Assembly (NCBI GenBank): GCA_029256485.1
Contig: JAQSXU010000027.1
Span: forward strand, 1 to 37,524
Origin: Clostridiaceae bacterium
GTDB lineage: Bacteria > Bacillota_A > Clostridia > Clostridiales > Clostridiaceae
Direction of reading: 5' to 3'
DNA length: 37,524 nt
Below the pieces are notes generated by a model. That model was not told the DNA's origin and ran no database searches. It saw nothing but the letters and a program-made list of their open reading frames with translations. The position numbers and the translations under genes were made by a program. Position 1 is the first letter of the stretch; each line of letters begins with the position of its first letter. This document shows positions 1-9,236 of the stretch, piece after piece.

Positions 1-887
1 CTGTTTGTTTCAGTTTCATTAATTTGTTCCTTATTCTTTTTTGTTTTAATAGTTTCTATAAAAGCTTCTATTCTTGTTTTCATTTGGCCATTACTCTCTT
101 CCGTATAATCTGTTTCTATTTTTAACAGGGGTACTGAAATTAAATTCTTCAGCCTAGCATATTCAAAAGAATAGGCATCACAAAATTTTGTAGTATGATA
201 TATTATTCCATCTATATTACCTAAGTTTTCATTTAAAACTTTTACTCTATCATCAATGTCCACCATTCTCAAGCATGGAAATGAATTCAGTAAAAATGCT
301 GAATAACTCAAAATAAAGTCCTGATTTTTCATTAGCTTTGTTGAATTGTCAAAGTTACCTGTGCATGTAAAATTATAATTTACAGAGGTCCATGTTTCTT
401 CTATCTGCTTAATGGTAGAGTTCCTTATTCTAGATCCCATAAGTGCAATGTTTATGTTTGATTTATTATACGATTCCTCAATTTTTATAGAATTTACTAT
501 ATTAATAAATTTGTCTTCATCAAATTTTTCCTCTGTAAATTCCTCCATGGAACTTATGAACTTTAATATTTCCCTTTTCATCAGCAAATCAGATGCCTTA
601 TTTTTCTTCCTGGGAACATCTATCAGGTGTACAAATTTAAAGTTTGGATCATTTTTCAAAACATCATAAAGCCTTTTTATGCTGTCACAGCAATTCACAA
701 GAACTACATTGTAAATACCGGTTCTATAGCATTCTTCAAGTACTGCTTTTGCATATGTGCATATATTAGGGTGCATTATGGTTTCTGCTTTGTCAAATCC
801 TCTGACGTGGGGGTCTATTTTTACTGCCTGTTCTCCAAAAGATTCTATAATATGAATAGGAGTATATTTACAAACATAGCCTATCAT
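1..887 (-). CDS. 2-hydroxyacyl-CoA dehydratase-family subunit, 3' end cut by window edge
   Basis: An open frame of 295 codons starts at ATG 887-885 and reaches the left edge without a stop. It carries the hallmarks of the HgdA/HgdB/BcrC/FldB superfamily: an N-terminal CKYTP segment at about residue 6, HPNICTYAK at about residue 39, a VNCC motif at about residue 65, and near the end EESNGQMKTRIEAFIE, the usual C-terminal signature. Few residues are probably missing. Family members bind a [4Fe-4S] cluster through cysteines and remove water from (R)-2-hydroxyacyl-CoA after ATP-driven one-electron activation by an HgdC-type activase. The start overlaps the stop of the upstream subunit by four bases (ATGA), so the two are probably translationally coupled and form a heterodimer. 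The substrate cannot be told from sequence. An activase gene is not in the window and may lie beyond the left edge. Confidence 0.85.
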   Translation of the reverse strand, partial: MIGYVCKYTPIHIIESFGEQAVKIDPHVRGFDKAETIMHPNICTYAKAVLEECYRTGIYNVVLVNCCDSIKRLYDVLKNDPNFKFVHLIDVPRKKNKASDLLMKREILKFISSMEEFTEEKFDEDKFINIVNSIKIEESYNKSNINIALMGSRIRNSTIKQIEETWTSVNYNFTCTGNFDNSTKLMKNQDFILSYSAFLLNSFPCLRMVDIDDRVKVLNENLGNIDGIIYHTTKFCDAYSFEYARLKNLISVPLLKIETDYTEESNGQMKTRIEAFIETIKTKKNKEQINETETN

Positions 888-2158
888 TTTTCCACCCCCG
901 ATTTGTTTTCAAGTATTTCCATGAATGCTTCCAGTCTGGTGTTTATTTGGCCCTCATGTGCATTTCTTCTATCTATGCCGTCGCCGTCAATAGATAAGTA
1001 TGGTATGTTCTTTTGTTTAAGAGCTTTCTTTAAAAGCATTGTTCCTCCGCTGCATTCTTTACAGCCAAAAGAGCATAAATTTATAACTCCGTCAGCTTTA
1101 AATTCTTCAGCCATTTTAATAATGTTTTCTATTTTAAATTTAAAAGGACCATTAAGCCTGTTTTTAAGCAGTTTTTTAGCAACAGCTTCATAGGGATGGT
1201 TATAATCCATGTCATCTAAATTGTCTAAGTTATAATCACAAGCTAAAAGCTGATGGTCCTCATTTAAATTGAAATAGCTTTTTAAAACATCACTGTAAAA
1301 AGGCATAATATGACTCCACAAAATTCTCTGTCCTGTATAATCTGAGCATTTCTCTATATCTTCACACTGCATTTTATAAAAATTAAGTGTTTCCTTAGTG
1401 CCTAAGCCTAAATGAGATGCAAATAATTTATACATTTCCATTGTAAGTGTGTTTGGAAAGTATTTATATTTAAGGCTTCCATAAAATTTACGCATATACC
1501 TTTTAGATTCATTTTCAATCTTTATTACTTCCTTAAATTTTTCATCATCAAATTTTGAATTCATTACATCTTCCATAAGTTCTACTGCCTGATGAAGCTG
1601 ATCTGCCACATAAGCCTCTGTATCACTGTTGTATTCATAAGGAATATCAACAAAATAATAAGGAATATGATATTTTTGGGAAATATATCTGCATGTGCTT
1701 AAATTGCCATCACATATCATAGATGAGGTTATTGTAAATCTTGGCTTTGGAACTACATTTGATTCTACAGCTCCGATAAAGGCCTTATGGTAGCTGCAAA
1801 GAGTATCTGATATGCCTGATTTTTCCGCATAATCTATGAAAACATCCTCGCACTGTGTACCTGAAAGAAATGACGAGAATCCCTCAATTAAGAATGGCTT
1901 TATACCCATAGTATGAAGTAATTCCGTAGGTGAAAATATGGTTACAAAGGCTGAATTGTCAGGATATTTTAGGGGCTGAAGTATATAATCCACACAAAGT
2001 TTATTTAAATAATTAAGTGAAGGAGGAAGATTTTTATCCTTAAAAGCTGAAACTAAAAATTTTTCAAAAGAAAATCCAAGTTTTAATAAGTTCAATGTTT
2101 TATCAGGACTTCCTATATTTTCTTTTACATATTTTCCATAATTCTTAACTATGTCCAT
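884..2158 (-). CDS. 2-hydroxyacyl-CoA dehydratase-family subunit (HgdB/BadE-like)
   Basis: 424 residues, a normal length for a dehydratase beta-type subunit. The C-terminal block NLCSFGCKECSGGT (about residue 364) followed by DGDGIDRRNAHEGQ and TRLEAFMEIL is the family signature for CoA/cluster-binding subunits. Other cysteines sit at TLCSYHKAF (about 120) and ICDGNLSTC (about 150), so an Fe-S cluster is expected. The protein has no signal peptide or membrane segment and should be cytosolic. The ribosome binding site GAGGG lies inside the last codons of the broken GNAT gene, only 2 bases upstream, so the genes were once coupled. The stop overlaps the start of the next subunit. It could act in fermentation of an amino-acid-derived 2-hydroxyacid. 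A double-cubane cluster protein (YjiM-like) is an alternative, but the paired second subunit argues for a heterodimeric dehydratase. Confidence 0.85.
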   Translation of the reverse strand: MDIVKNYGKYVKENIGSPDKTLNLLKLGFSFEKFLVSAFKDKNLPPSLNYLNKLCVDYILQPLKYPDNSAFVTIFSPTELLHTMGIKPFLIEGFSSFLSGTQCEDVFIDYAEKSGISDTLCSYHKAFIGAVESNVVPKPRFTITSSMICDGNLSTCRYISQKYHIPYYFVDIPYEYNSDTEAYVADQLHQAVELMEDVMNSKFDDEKFKEVIKIENESKRYMRKFYGSLKYKYFPNTLTMEMYKLFASHLGLGTKETLNFYKMQCEDIEKCSDYTGQRILWSHIMPFYSDVLKSYFNLNEDHQLLACDYNLDNLDDMDYNHPYEAVAKKLLKNRLNGPFKFKIENIIKMAEEFKADGVINLCSFGCKECSGGTMLLKKALKQKNIPYLSIDGDGIDRRNAHEGQINTRLEAFMEILENKSGVEK

Positions 2159-2160
2159 TT

Positions 2161-2549
2161 TTATTCCCTCTTTACATAGGCGTACACCAGCATGTAAAAA
2201 ACTTTATTATAAAAACGGCCCTGTTCATCAACATGTTTTTTCATGGCAAAATTACATCTCTCCAGCAGTTTAATTGATTGAACATTATCTTTCTCTGTGT
2301 ATGCCTCTAATTTTTTTAATTTCATTACCTTAAAACCATATTCCATTACACCTAATAATGATTCCTGCATTAACCCTCTGCCCTGATACTCGGGGTTTCT
2401 GCTGTGGTTTCATCCGGTTTTACATCGATATACAGGTTCATTTCAGGGTCTTTTCTCATTTTAAATAAATCATTAATATCATCATAATTCATTCTTCTTA
2501 ATATTAATCTTTTTGTTTCTATAATAGGAAATGGATTAAAGTCTATCAT
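2161..2549 (-). pseudogene. GNAT-family N-acetyltransferase (RimJ-like), broken by internal deletion
   Basis: Two halves of one GNAT protein lie in different frames. The 5' half starts at ATG 2549 behind AAAGGA and reads MIDFNPFPIIETKRLILRRM, the usual RimJ/RimL opening, up to DETTAET. It then runs out of frame and stops near 2370. The 3' half resumes in another frame with PEYQGRGLMQESL and LEAYTEKDNVQSIKLLERCNF, the acetyl-CoA loop and C-terminal GNAT motifs, and stops at 2161. Between TAET and PEYQGRG an intact relative should carry roughly 45-50 more residues (strands 2 to 4), so a deletion whose length is not a multiple of three joined the halves near 2390. A functional acetyltransferase is not expected. 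A reinitiated 69-residue peptide from the internal ATG at 2370 is possible but would lack half of the fold. Confidence 0.85.
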
Positions 2550-2577
2550 AATTTCTAATCCTTTCTTGTTTCCAAGA

Positions 2578-2606
2578 ATTATACACTTTTTTACCAAAAA
2601 ATTCAA
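2578..2606 (-). promoter_or_regulatory. sigma-A promoter for GNAT remnant and dehydratase genes
   Basis: On the minus strand TTGAAT (2606-2601), a 17-base spacer and TATAAT (2583-2578) form a near-consensus promoter about 30 bases upstream of the GNAT start. The -35 box overlaps the T-tract of the upstream chemoreceptor's terminator. It is the only promoter I see for the dehydratase genes inside the window. Confidence 0.65.
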
Positions 2607-2646
2607 GCCATATATGTTGATATAGAAAATGCCAACACATATGGCT
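2592..2646 (-). terminator. intrinsic terminator of chemoreceptor 1
   Basis: The arms AGCCATATATGTTG (2606-2619) and CAACACATATGGCT (2633-2646) pair over 14 bases with one wobble. On the minus strand they are followed by TTGAATTTTTT. It lies just after the receptor stop at 2669. Confidence 0.8.
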
Positions 2647-2668
2647 CATAGCATAATTAGCTGATATA

Positions 2669-4444
2669 CTACATTTTAAATTTATTTATGACTTCATTTA
2701 ATTTATTTACAATTTCTTTTAGTTTTTCTGAAGTCCTTGATATATCCTCCATGGAACTTGTCTGTTCTACCACTGATGCAGAAACCTGCTCTGTAGCTGC
2801 AGCAGACTCTTCCGAAAGCGCGGATACAGATTGTATTACATCAATTATCTTTTGTTTGTTTTTATCCACTTTTTCTATATTTGTTATAAGCTTATCTATT
2901 TGATCTAAAGCAATTTCAATAGTCGCATCTATAGCTTCAAAGGCTTGTTTAGTTTCATCAACCGCTTGATTTACATCACCATTTATGGAATCCCCTAAAG
3001 TCATATTTTCCTGTGCTTTTTTAATTTCGTATTGTATATCTTCAACTACTGTTGAAATTTTCTTTGTGGATTCAGCAGTCTGTTCGGAAAGCTTTCTTAC
3101 TTCGTCTGCAACTACTGCAAATCCTTTTCCCGATTCTCCCGCTCTTGCAGCCTCAATTGCCGCATTCAATGCCAGCAGATTGGTTTGTTCTGCAATGGAT
3201 TCTACAACCTCTATTATCTGCCCAATGGAACTTGACTTTTCTGATAATAATTTTATACTATCGGATACCTTTGAATCTGCATCATTTTCTTCCTCTAATT
3301 TGCTGACTAAATGCTGCATAACTTCAACACCTTGGGAACTTACAAGTTTTACATCATTTGAATATTGCTTTACTAAATCTGAACTTTCCACTGCCACATT
3401 TATTTCTTCAGCAAGCTTATCCACTTCTTCAGCACCGCTTTGAGTTTCCACAGCCTGATTTGTAGCTCCTTTTGCAAGATCATCCACAGTTTTTGAAATT
3501 TCCCCAATGGATTTCATGGTTTCACTGGTTGCTGAATGTAAAATTTCAGAGTTATCCAATACTTCCTTTGTATTTTCTTTAATTGTATTTACTATTGCTC
3601 TTAACTCTTTTCTTAAATTAATAACAGACTTGCCAATGAGCCCAGTTTCATCTTTAAATTCCTCAATATATTTAAAATTGTTGTCCTCAGCTAAATCAAG
3701 ATCTGAGGTGGTATTTACAAGTTTAGTTATGGATAATATAGGATTTGTAATCTTTTTACTCAAAATATATGCAAAGAATGCTGCTACAAGCAGTGCTGCA
3801 GCTAGTAAGGCTATGCTTATTTCTATACTATTTATCAAACTATTGTTAATAGATACCTGTTTTTCAGTTATTATTTTGTCTATATCATCAACATAATTTC
3901 CAGTACCAATTACCCAATTAAAGGGTGTATATAGCCTGCTGTATCCTCTTTTTAATGAAGGTTTAGTTTCTCCGGCCTTTGGGAACCAGTATTCTGTATA
4001 GCCTCCATTTTCCTTTTTTCCATTACTGAGTATCTCTTTAATATAATATTTTCCTTTTGTATCCTGAGAATTTATTCTGTCGGTGCCCTCAGTTTTAGAT
4101 CCCAAAAGTACAACGTTTACACCATCAACAGTATCTGCCCAGAAATAGCCATTCTGCCCAAACTTTAAATTTCTTAATAAATCTGCTCCTTCTTTTTTAG
4201 CTTCATCAAGAGTAACTTGTCCAGATGTATACTTTTTATTAATTTTATCCAGCATTGTTATAGCGGTATCTACCTGCTCTTTAATCTGCATGTCAAAATC
4301 ATCATTTAATGTTTGTTTTTCAATAGCTAAAAGCTTATTATTGGTTTGTATATTTCTGTAAACCATGGTGCCGCTTATAATGGTTCCGCAAATAAATGCA
4401 ATTAAAACTGTTAAGGAAATAATCTTTGAAGTAATTTTTTTCAT
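2669..4444 (-). CDS. Methyl-accepting chemotaxis protein with single Cache domain (copy 1)
   Basis: 591 residues. Membrane segment 1 is at residues 8-29. An extracellular single-Cache (sCache_2-type) sensor spans about 55-190 and contains [13 protein letters not shown] and [13 protein letters not shown]. Membrane segment 2 is at 208-228, HAMP at 229-283, and the coiled-coil signalling domain runs to the end with the hairpin tip [20 protein letters not shown] at 417-436. The Cache domain senses a small extracellular ligand, often an organic acid in this class. The signalling tip binds CheA/CheW, and several glutamate/glutamine pairs can be methylated. No C-terminal CheR-tethering pentapeptide is present. 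The start ATG 4444 follows a GGGGGG-rich ribosome binding site. The protein is nearly identical in the Cache half to the next gene and is a tandem duplicate of it. The ligand is unknown. Confidence 0.95.
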   Translation of the reverse strand: MKKITSKIISLTVLIAFICGTIISGTMVYRNIQTNNKLLAIEKQTLNDDFDMQIKEQVDTAITMLDKINKKYTSGQVTLDEAKKEGADLLRNLKFGQNGYFWADTVDGVNVVLLGSKTEGTDRINSQDTKGKYYIKEILSNGKKENGGYTEYWFPKAGETKPSLKRGYSRLYTPFNWVIGTGNYVDDIDKIITEKQVSINNSLINSIEISIALLAAALLVAAFFAYILSKKITNPILSITKLVNTTSDLDLAEDNNFKYIEEFKDETGLIGKSVINLRKELRAIVNTIKENTKEVLDNSEILHSATSETMKSIGEISKTVDDLAKGATNQAVETQSGAEEVDKLAEEINVAVESSDLVKQYSNDVKLVSSQGVEVMQHLVSKLEEENDADSKVSDSIKLLSEKSSSIGQIIEVVESIAEQTNLLALNAAIEAARAGESGKGFAVVADEVRKLSEQTAESTKKISTVVEDIQYEIKKAQENMTLGDSINGDVNQAVDETKQAFEAIDATIEIALDQIDKLITNIEKVDKNKQKIIDVIQSVSALSEESAAATEQVSASVVEQTSSMEDISRTSEKLKEIVNKLNEVINKFKM

Positions 4445-4529
4445 GAAAAAGACCCCCCCTAAAATTATCAGTAAATGTTTAATCTTGTAGAAAATATAGG
4501 AATTTTAGATTTTTTAGTTATTTATTGTT

Positions 4530-4558
4530 ATTTTACTGCAGGGGAATTGTGGTGTCAA
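4530..4558 (-). promoter_or_regulatory. sigma-A promoter of chemoreceptor 1
   Basis: TTGACA (4558-4553), 17-base spacer, TAAAAT (4535-4530), on the minus strand about 86 bases upstream of the start codon. The duplicate receptor has the same -35, spacer length and -10, which supports both calls. No sigma-D flagellar-type motif was seen. Confidence 0.7.
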
Positions 4559-4703
4559 ACTGTATTATTTCCAATTTGCATAAATTTTAAAGAATAACCC
4601 TGGGAATATTTCTTGCTCAGGGTTATCCGGTATTTTAATTTAATTAAAGTTAACCATGATTTTGTGATCTTTTCTTGTTTTCCAAGTATTACACAGTTTT
4701 TAG

Positions 4704-4752
4704 TAAAAAATTTAAGCCATAGGTGCTGCTATAGAAAATAGCATCACCTATG
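4704..4752 (-). terminator. intrinsic terminator of chemoreceptor 2
   Basis: The arms CATAGGTGCTGCTAT (4718-4732) and ATAGCATCACCTATG (4738-4752) pair over 15 bases with one mismatch. On the minus strand they are followed by TTAAATTTTTT. The position and T-tract match the terminator of copy 1. Confidence 0.8.
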
Positions 4753-4777
4753 ACTATCAGTACAATTTGATAATACT

Positions 4778-6553
4778 CTACATTTTAAATATGCTAACAA
4801 CTTGGTTTAATTTTTCCACAATTTCTTTTAGTTCTTCCGAAATTTTAGATATGTCCTCCATAGAGCTTGTCTGCTCCTCCACTGAAGCAGAAACCTGTTC
4901 AGTAGCTGCAGCTGACTGTTGTGAAACTGCAGAAACAGACTGAATAACTTCGATTATCTTCTGCTTATTTTGATCAACTTGTTCTATGTTTGTTGTAAGA
5001 TTTACAATTTGCGCTATTGTACCTTCGATAGTTTTATCTATGACTTCAAATGCCTTCTGAGTATCATCAACAGCTTTATTTACTTCATCATTTATTTCAT
5101 CACCAAAGTTCATACTTTCCTCAACTTTATTGATATCATTTTGAATATCTTCAACCACTGCTGAAATTCTTTTGGTAGACTCAGCAGTTTGTTCTGAAAG
5201 TTTTCTAACTTCCTCTGCAACAACTGCAAATCCTCTTCCTGATTCTCCTGCTCTTGCAGCTTCAATTGCTGCATTTAATGCCAGCAGATTGGTTTGTTCT
5301 GCAATGGACTCTACAGTTTCTATTATTTCTCCTATAGAACCAGATTTTTTAGATAGTATTTTTATGGTCTCAGATACTTTTGAGTCTGCATCGTTTTCAG
5401 CTTCCAGTGTATTAATTAAATTATGCATAACCTGAATACCATTGGTACTCACTTTCTTTACTTCATTTGAGTACTGCTTTACTAAATCTGAACTATTTAC
5501 AACTTCATTTATTTTTTCAGCAAGTTTATCCACTTCTTCAGCACCATGTTGAGTTTCTTCAGCCTGATTTGTAGCTCCTTTTGCAACATCGTCAACTGTT
5601 TTGGAAATTTCGCCAATGGATTTCATGGTTTCGGTTGCTGTTGAATGCAAAATTTCAGAGTTATCTAATATTTGTTTTGAATTTTCTTTAATACTCTGTA
5701 CTATGGTTCTTAACTCTTTTCTTAAATTAATAACAGATTTACCGATTACCCCTGTTTCATCTTTAAAATTTTCAATATAATTATACTTTTTATCCTCAAC
5801 TAAATCCAGATCAGATGTGGTATTTACAAGTTTAGCTATGGATAATATTGGATTTGTGATTTTTTTGCTCAGCAGAAATGCTAGGACTGCTGCTACTAGC
5901 AGTGCTGCTGCAAGTAAAATCATGCTAATTTCTATACTATTTATCAGATTATCACTGATAGCGTATTGTTTTTCAGCTAATATTTTATCTGTATCATCAA
6001 CATAATTTCCAGTACCAATTACCCAGTTAAATGGTGCATATAATCTGCTGTATCCTCTCTTTAGTGAAGGCTTGGTTTCTCCGACCTTTGGAAACCAATA
6101 TTCCGTATACCCTCCGTTTTCCTTTTTCCCATTACTGAGTATTTCTTTTATATAGTATTTGCCTTTTGTATCCTGAGAGTTTATTCTGTCAGTACCTTCA
6201 GTTTTAGATCCCAAAAATACAACGTTTACACCATCCACAGTATCTGCCCAGAAATAGCCGTTCTGTCCAAACCTTAAATTTCTTAATAAATCTGCACCTT
6301 CTTTTTTAGCCTCATCGAGAGTAATCTGTCCCGATGTATACTTTTTATTAATTCCATCCAGCATTGTAATTGCAGTATCTACCTGTTCTTTAATCTCCCT
6401 GTCAAAATCATCATTTAAGGTTTCTTTTTCCATAGAAAGAAGTTTTTTATTAGTTTCAATATTCTTATAAACCATGGTACCAGTTATAATCATTCCAGAA
6501 ATAAAAGCAATTAATACAGTTAATAAAATTATCTTAAAACTAATTTTTTTCAA
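4778..6553 (-). CDS. Methyl-accepting chemotaxis protein with single Cache domain (copy 2)
   Basis: 591 residues with the same layout as copy 1: membrane segment at 8-29, single Cache domain about 55-190 with [13 protein letters not shown], second membrane segment about 208-228, HAMP, and a signalling tip with [20 protein letters not shown]. The start codon is TTG (6553-6551), placed by AAAGGGGGT a few bases upstream and by alignment with the ATG of copy 1, so initiation may be weaker than in copy 1. The Cache domains differ at only a few positions (for example VVFLG against VVLLG), whereas the coiled-coil and C-terminal parts differ more. This suggests the two receptors keep a shared ligand class while their adaptation regions drift. 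The receptor acts at the membrane with CheA/CheW; the ligand is unknown. Confidence 0.95.
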   Translation of the reverse strand: MKKISFKIILLTVLIAFISGMIITGTMVYKNIETNKKLLSMEKETLNDDFDREIKEQVDTAITMLDGINKKYTSGQITLDEAKKEGADLLRNLRFGQNGYFWADTVDGVNVVFLGSKTEGTDRINSQDTKGKYYIKEILSNGKKENGGYTEYWFPKVGETKPSLKRGYSRLYAPFNWVIGTGNYVDDTDKILAEKQYAISDNLINSIEISMILLAAALLVAAVLAFLLSKKITNPILSIAKLVNTTSDLDLVEDKKYNYIENFKDETGVIGKSVINLRKELRTIVQSIKENSKQILDNSEILHSTATETMKSIGEISKTVDDVAKGATNQAEETQHGAEEVDKLAEKINEVVNSSDLVKQYSNEVKKVSTNGIQVMHNLINTLEAENDADSKVSETIKILSKKSGSIGEIIETVESIAEQTNLLALNAAIEAARAGESGRGFAVVAEEVRKLSEQTAESTKRISAVVEDIQNDINKVEESMNFGDEINDEVNKAVDDTQKAFEVIDKTIEGTIAQIVNLTTNIEQVDQNKQKIIEVIQSVSAVSQQSAAATEQVSASVEEQTSSMEDISKISEELKEIVEKLNQVVSIFKM

Positions 6554-6634
6554 TAAGAAGACCCCCTTTAATTATGTATAATGTTAAATATAATAGGAAT
6601 TGTTGGCAATTATGATAATTAATCACTATACTGT

Positions 6635-6663
6635 ATTTTATATTATGGAATCAATTCTGTCAA
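6635..6663 (-). promoter_or_regulatory. sigma-A promoter of chemoreceptor 2
   Basis: TTGACA (6663-6658), 17-base spacer, TAAAAT (6640-6635), about 82 bases upstream of the TTG start. The boxes and spacing are the same as in the duplicate gene. Confidence 0.7.
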
Positions 6664-6691
6664 ATGGGACAGAATTTTGAATTTTTATGTT

Positions 6692-6732
6692 AAAAAAACT
6701 CTAAGAATATTAATATTCCTAGAGTTTTTTTA
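6692..6732. terminator. bidirectional intrinsic terminator
   Basis: AAAAAACTCTAAGAATATT pairs with AATATTCCTAGAGTTTTTT with a single mismatch, with A-tract and T-tract on the two sides. It ends the sensor gene (stop 6772) on the minus strand. Confidence 0.85.
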
Positions 6733-6771
6733 ACAGTCCTTATATATAGAGCTGCATACAATGTGAATAAA

Positions 6772-9081
6772 CTAACGATCCATTATTATCTGTATAAACT
6801 TTTCCACTAAATTTGGATCAAATTGTTTCCCTGAACACCTTTGTATCTCATCTATGGTTTGTTGTTTCCCCATTGCCTTTCTATATGGTCTGTCATTAGT
6901 CATTGCATCGTAGGCATCTACAATGGATACTATTCTGCATTGAATAGGGATTTCCTCACCCTTTATACCAAAAGGATAACCATTGCCATCCCAGGTTTCA
7001 TGATGCTTTAAAATCAAATCTGATATATGAACCAAATCCGGGGAAGATTTTGCTATCCTGTATCCTATTTCAGTATGCCTATTCATTATGGCCTTTTCTT
7101 CGTCGGTAAGCTTTCCATTTTTAAATAATATATTATCAGGTATTCCTATTTTACCAATGTCATGAAATTGAGTAAACAATGAAATTTCCGAAATTTGTTC
7201 ATCCGACATTCCTACTGATTTTGCTAGGAGAGCAGCTAAATGTCCCATTCTGTTTTCATGGCCTTGGGTTGCAAAATCCCTTGCCTCCAGCATGCTCATG
7301 AGTATTTCAATGTTTTTCCCCTTTGCACTTTGAATGTGATGAAGCTTCTCCCTATACATAAAATCGTCTGCCTCTCTAAATACTCCATGTAAATCCTTAT
7401 TTTTTTCATTCAGTACTGAAAATCCAATTGATATGCTCATTGGAATTAATATGTCATGTGAATTAATTTTATCTAAATGTTCTATGATATGATTTTTTAT
7501 AGTAGATATTTCTTCCTCTGAAGCATCCTTAAGCAATACGGCAAACTCGTCTCCCCCAATTCTTGCAATTATCCCCTTTTCCTTAAAACAAACTTTTAAA
7601 ATTTTTGCTGCAGTTTTTAAATACTCATCACCTTTAGCATGTCCAAGGCTGTCGTTAACAAGTTTTAGTCCATCAACATCACAAATTACAATAGCCACAT
7701 TACTAATTTGTTCTTTTTCAAGTCTTGCTAATTCATTTTCAAAATAATTTCTATTATATAAGTCAGTTAAAACATCAAACATGCTCATTTTGTATATCTT
7801 ATCTTCATTAGCCTTTTTTTCTGTTATATCTCTTGCCATTACAAGAATCTTATTTTTATTGTAATTTACAATCCTGGCTTCAAATGTAAGCAACCTGTTT
7901 TCAATTGGCAGTTGATATTCCAAAATCTGAAGTTCTCCGCTTGTAACAGCCGACTTTATAGCACTCATGAAAATATCAGCATATTTTTCAGGGAAAACCT
8001 GGTTTATAGTTTTTCCAATAAACTGATCTTTTGTAACATATAATTTTTTCTCTAAATTCTCTGATAAAAAATCTAGAAAAAAACCATCATTATTAAGTTT
8101 AAAAACAATATCAGGAATTGCCTTAATCATAGCATCATTTTCATTTTCCCTTTCCTTAAGTTCATCAACAGCTTGAACTAACTGTTTTGTTTTTTCAAAC
8201 ACTTTTTTCTTTAATGTACGGTTTAAAGCAACTAAAGCAACAAGTACTGCTATAATGATTAAGGTGCAATATTCAATGTATTTATAATATTTATTAATCA
8301 TATTTGAATTTCCAAACCATTTGTTATTTATTTGATTGTATTCATTTTTAGATATTAGAGAAAACCCCTTTTCTACAGTTGATAAAAGCTTTGTGTTTCC
8401 TTTCTTTACAGCTCTGTGAAAATCACCGGTATAAAGTGGTTTTGAACTATTAAATTTATCCTGAATGCCTGCCTTATACATTAAATATTGAGCCGGAGGT
8501 TTATCCATAACAAATATTGAAACAATTTTTTTATTAGCAGCATTAATCATATCCTGATAGCTGTCAAAATATGTCAAATTATCTATACCGTTTTTCTTTA
8601 AAAAATCTACACTGCTGTCCCCTCTTTTAACTGCAATATTAAACCCGGATAATGACTCAGCATTTGTTATTCCTGAAATATTATTTTTAAAATATATAGG
8701 AACATCAACTTGAGCATAAGGTTTGGAGAAATCAAAAAGTGCCTTTCTTTCAGCATTTTCAAAAACTGTATCAATTACATCATACTCACCGTTTTTCATG
8801 GCAGTTAATGCTTCATCCCATGGCAATGCATGGATTTCTACTTTTATTCCGGTTTTTTTCTCCCACAACTTCCACTGATCAACCAGAACTCCCTGTATGT
8901 TTCCATTACTGTCTTTAAAAATATATGGTGGGTAATTATCATCCATAACAACTCTGATGCTGCTGTAATTAGATGAAATCTTTTCATTTAAATGAGTTTT
9001 TGCAGCAGAGTATCCAAAAAAACTAATAATTATTAATAAAATAATAATAGCCAAATAAAATAAATTTTTCAGTTTTATCAT
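6772..9081 (-). CDS. Membrane sensor with solute-binding, PAS, GGDEF and HD-GYP domains
   Basis: 769 residues. A signal anchor at 6-25 leads to an extracellular amino-acid-type solute-binding domain (SBP_bac_3 fold, about 42-257, with DDNYPPYIFKDSNG and GEYDVIDTVFENAERK). A membrane helix at 272-287 is followed by PAS (about 312-420), GGDEF (435-590; intact GGDEF at 509-513) and HD-GYP (600-769; HD 640-641, GNGYP 699-703). GGDEF makes cyclic di-GMP from GTP and HD-GYP hydrolyses it, so ligand binding outside may set the balance. The inhibitory I-site RxxD is replaced by KEKG just before the GGDEF strand. ATG 9081 follows GGGGAGG with ideal spacing. It stands alone between terminators and next to chemoreceptors, which fits a motility or surface lifestyle switch. 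The ligand and net activity are unknown. Confidence 0.93.
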   Translation of the reverse strand: MIKLKNLFYLAIIILLIIISFFGYSAAKTHLNEKISSNYSSIRVVMDDNYPPYIFKDSNGNIQGVLVDQWKLWEKKTGIKVEIHALPWDEALTAMKNGEYDVIDTVFENAERKALFDFSKPYAQVDVPIYFKNNISGITNAESLSGFNIAVKRGDSSVDFLKKNGIDNLTYFDSYQDMINAANKKIVSIFVMDKPPAQYLMYKAGIQDKFNSSKPLYTGDFHRAVKKGNTKLLSTVEKGFSLISKNEYNQINNKWFGNSNMINKYYKYIEYCTLIIIAVLVALVALNRTLKKKVFEKTKQLVQAVDELKERENENDAMIKAIPDIVFKLNNDGFFLDFLSENLEKKLYVTKDQFIGKTINQVFPEKYADIFMSAIKSAVTSGELQILEYQLPIENRLLTFEARIVNYNKNKILVMARDITEKKANEDKIYKMSMFDVLTDLYNRNYFENELARLEKEQISNVAIVICDVDGLKLVNDSLGHAKGDEYLKTAAKILKVCFKEKGIIARIGGDEFAVLLKDASEEEISTIKNHIIEHLDKINSHDILIPMSISIGFSVLNEKNKDLHGVFREADDFMYREKLHHIQSAKGKNIEILMSMLEARDFATQGHENRMGHLAALLAKSVGMSDEQISEISLFTQFHDIGKIGIPDNILFKNGKLTDEEKAIMNRHTEIGYRIAKSSPDLVHISDLILKHHETWDGNGYPFGIKGEEIPIQCRIVSIVDAYDAMTNDRPYRKAMGKQQTIDEIQRCSGKQFDPNLVEKFIQIIMDR

Positions 9082-9198
9082 TATTCTACCTCCCCATCAA
9101 AATATTCTCACTTATATTTTAATCTATATTTCAGCAATATACTACAAATATATACAAATTTAAGCAGACAATTAATTGTAATATTGAATTAATGACAG

Positions 9199-9236
9199 AA
9201 ATCCCTATGATTTACTAAATCATAGGGATTTCTTAA
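9199..9236. terminator. intrinsic terminator at the end of the pentitol operon
   Basis: AAATCCCTATGATTT (9199-9213) and AAATCATAGGGATTT (9217-9231) form a perfect 15-bp stem with a 3-base loop. The T-tract is short on both strands. It lies 50 bases after the rpiB stop and closes the long operon. Confidence 0.8.

Larger units (their letters stand above)
4445..4777. other. 333-base intergenic region between the two chemoreceptors
   Basis: This gene-free stretch holds, from high to low coordinates, the terminator of receptor 2 (4704-4752), a decayed copy of the promoter and first codons of the GNAT gene (about 4640-4712), a 9-bp-stem hairpin ATAACCCTG/CAGGGTTAT (about 4595-4626) and the promoter of receptor 1 (4530-4558). 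The GNAT-like part aligns base by base with 2540-2610 (CTTGGAAAACAAGAAAAGAT against CTTGGAAACAAGAAAGGAT), but its reading frame stops after about five codons (M-V-N-F-N-stop). Confidence 0.75.

Noticed and set aside
2370..2606. Stand-alone 78-residue protein upstream of the dehydratase
   Set aside because: Its N-terminal 19 residues precede the real ribosome binding site and ATG at 2549, and its last residues come from frame-shifted GNAT sequence. It is half of a broken gene.
2985..3443. 152-codon open frame on the plus strand inside chemoreceptor 1
   Set aside because: It is antisense to the conserved signalling domain, has no ribosome binding site, and a matching but shorter frame appears opposite copy 2. 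Codon bias of the receptor explains it.
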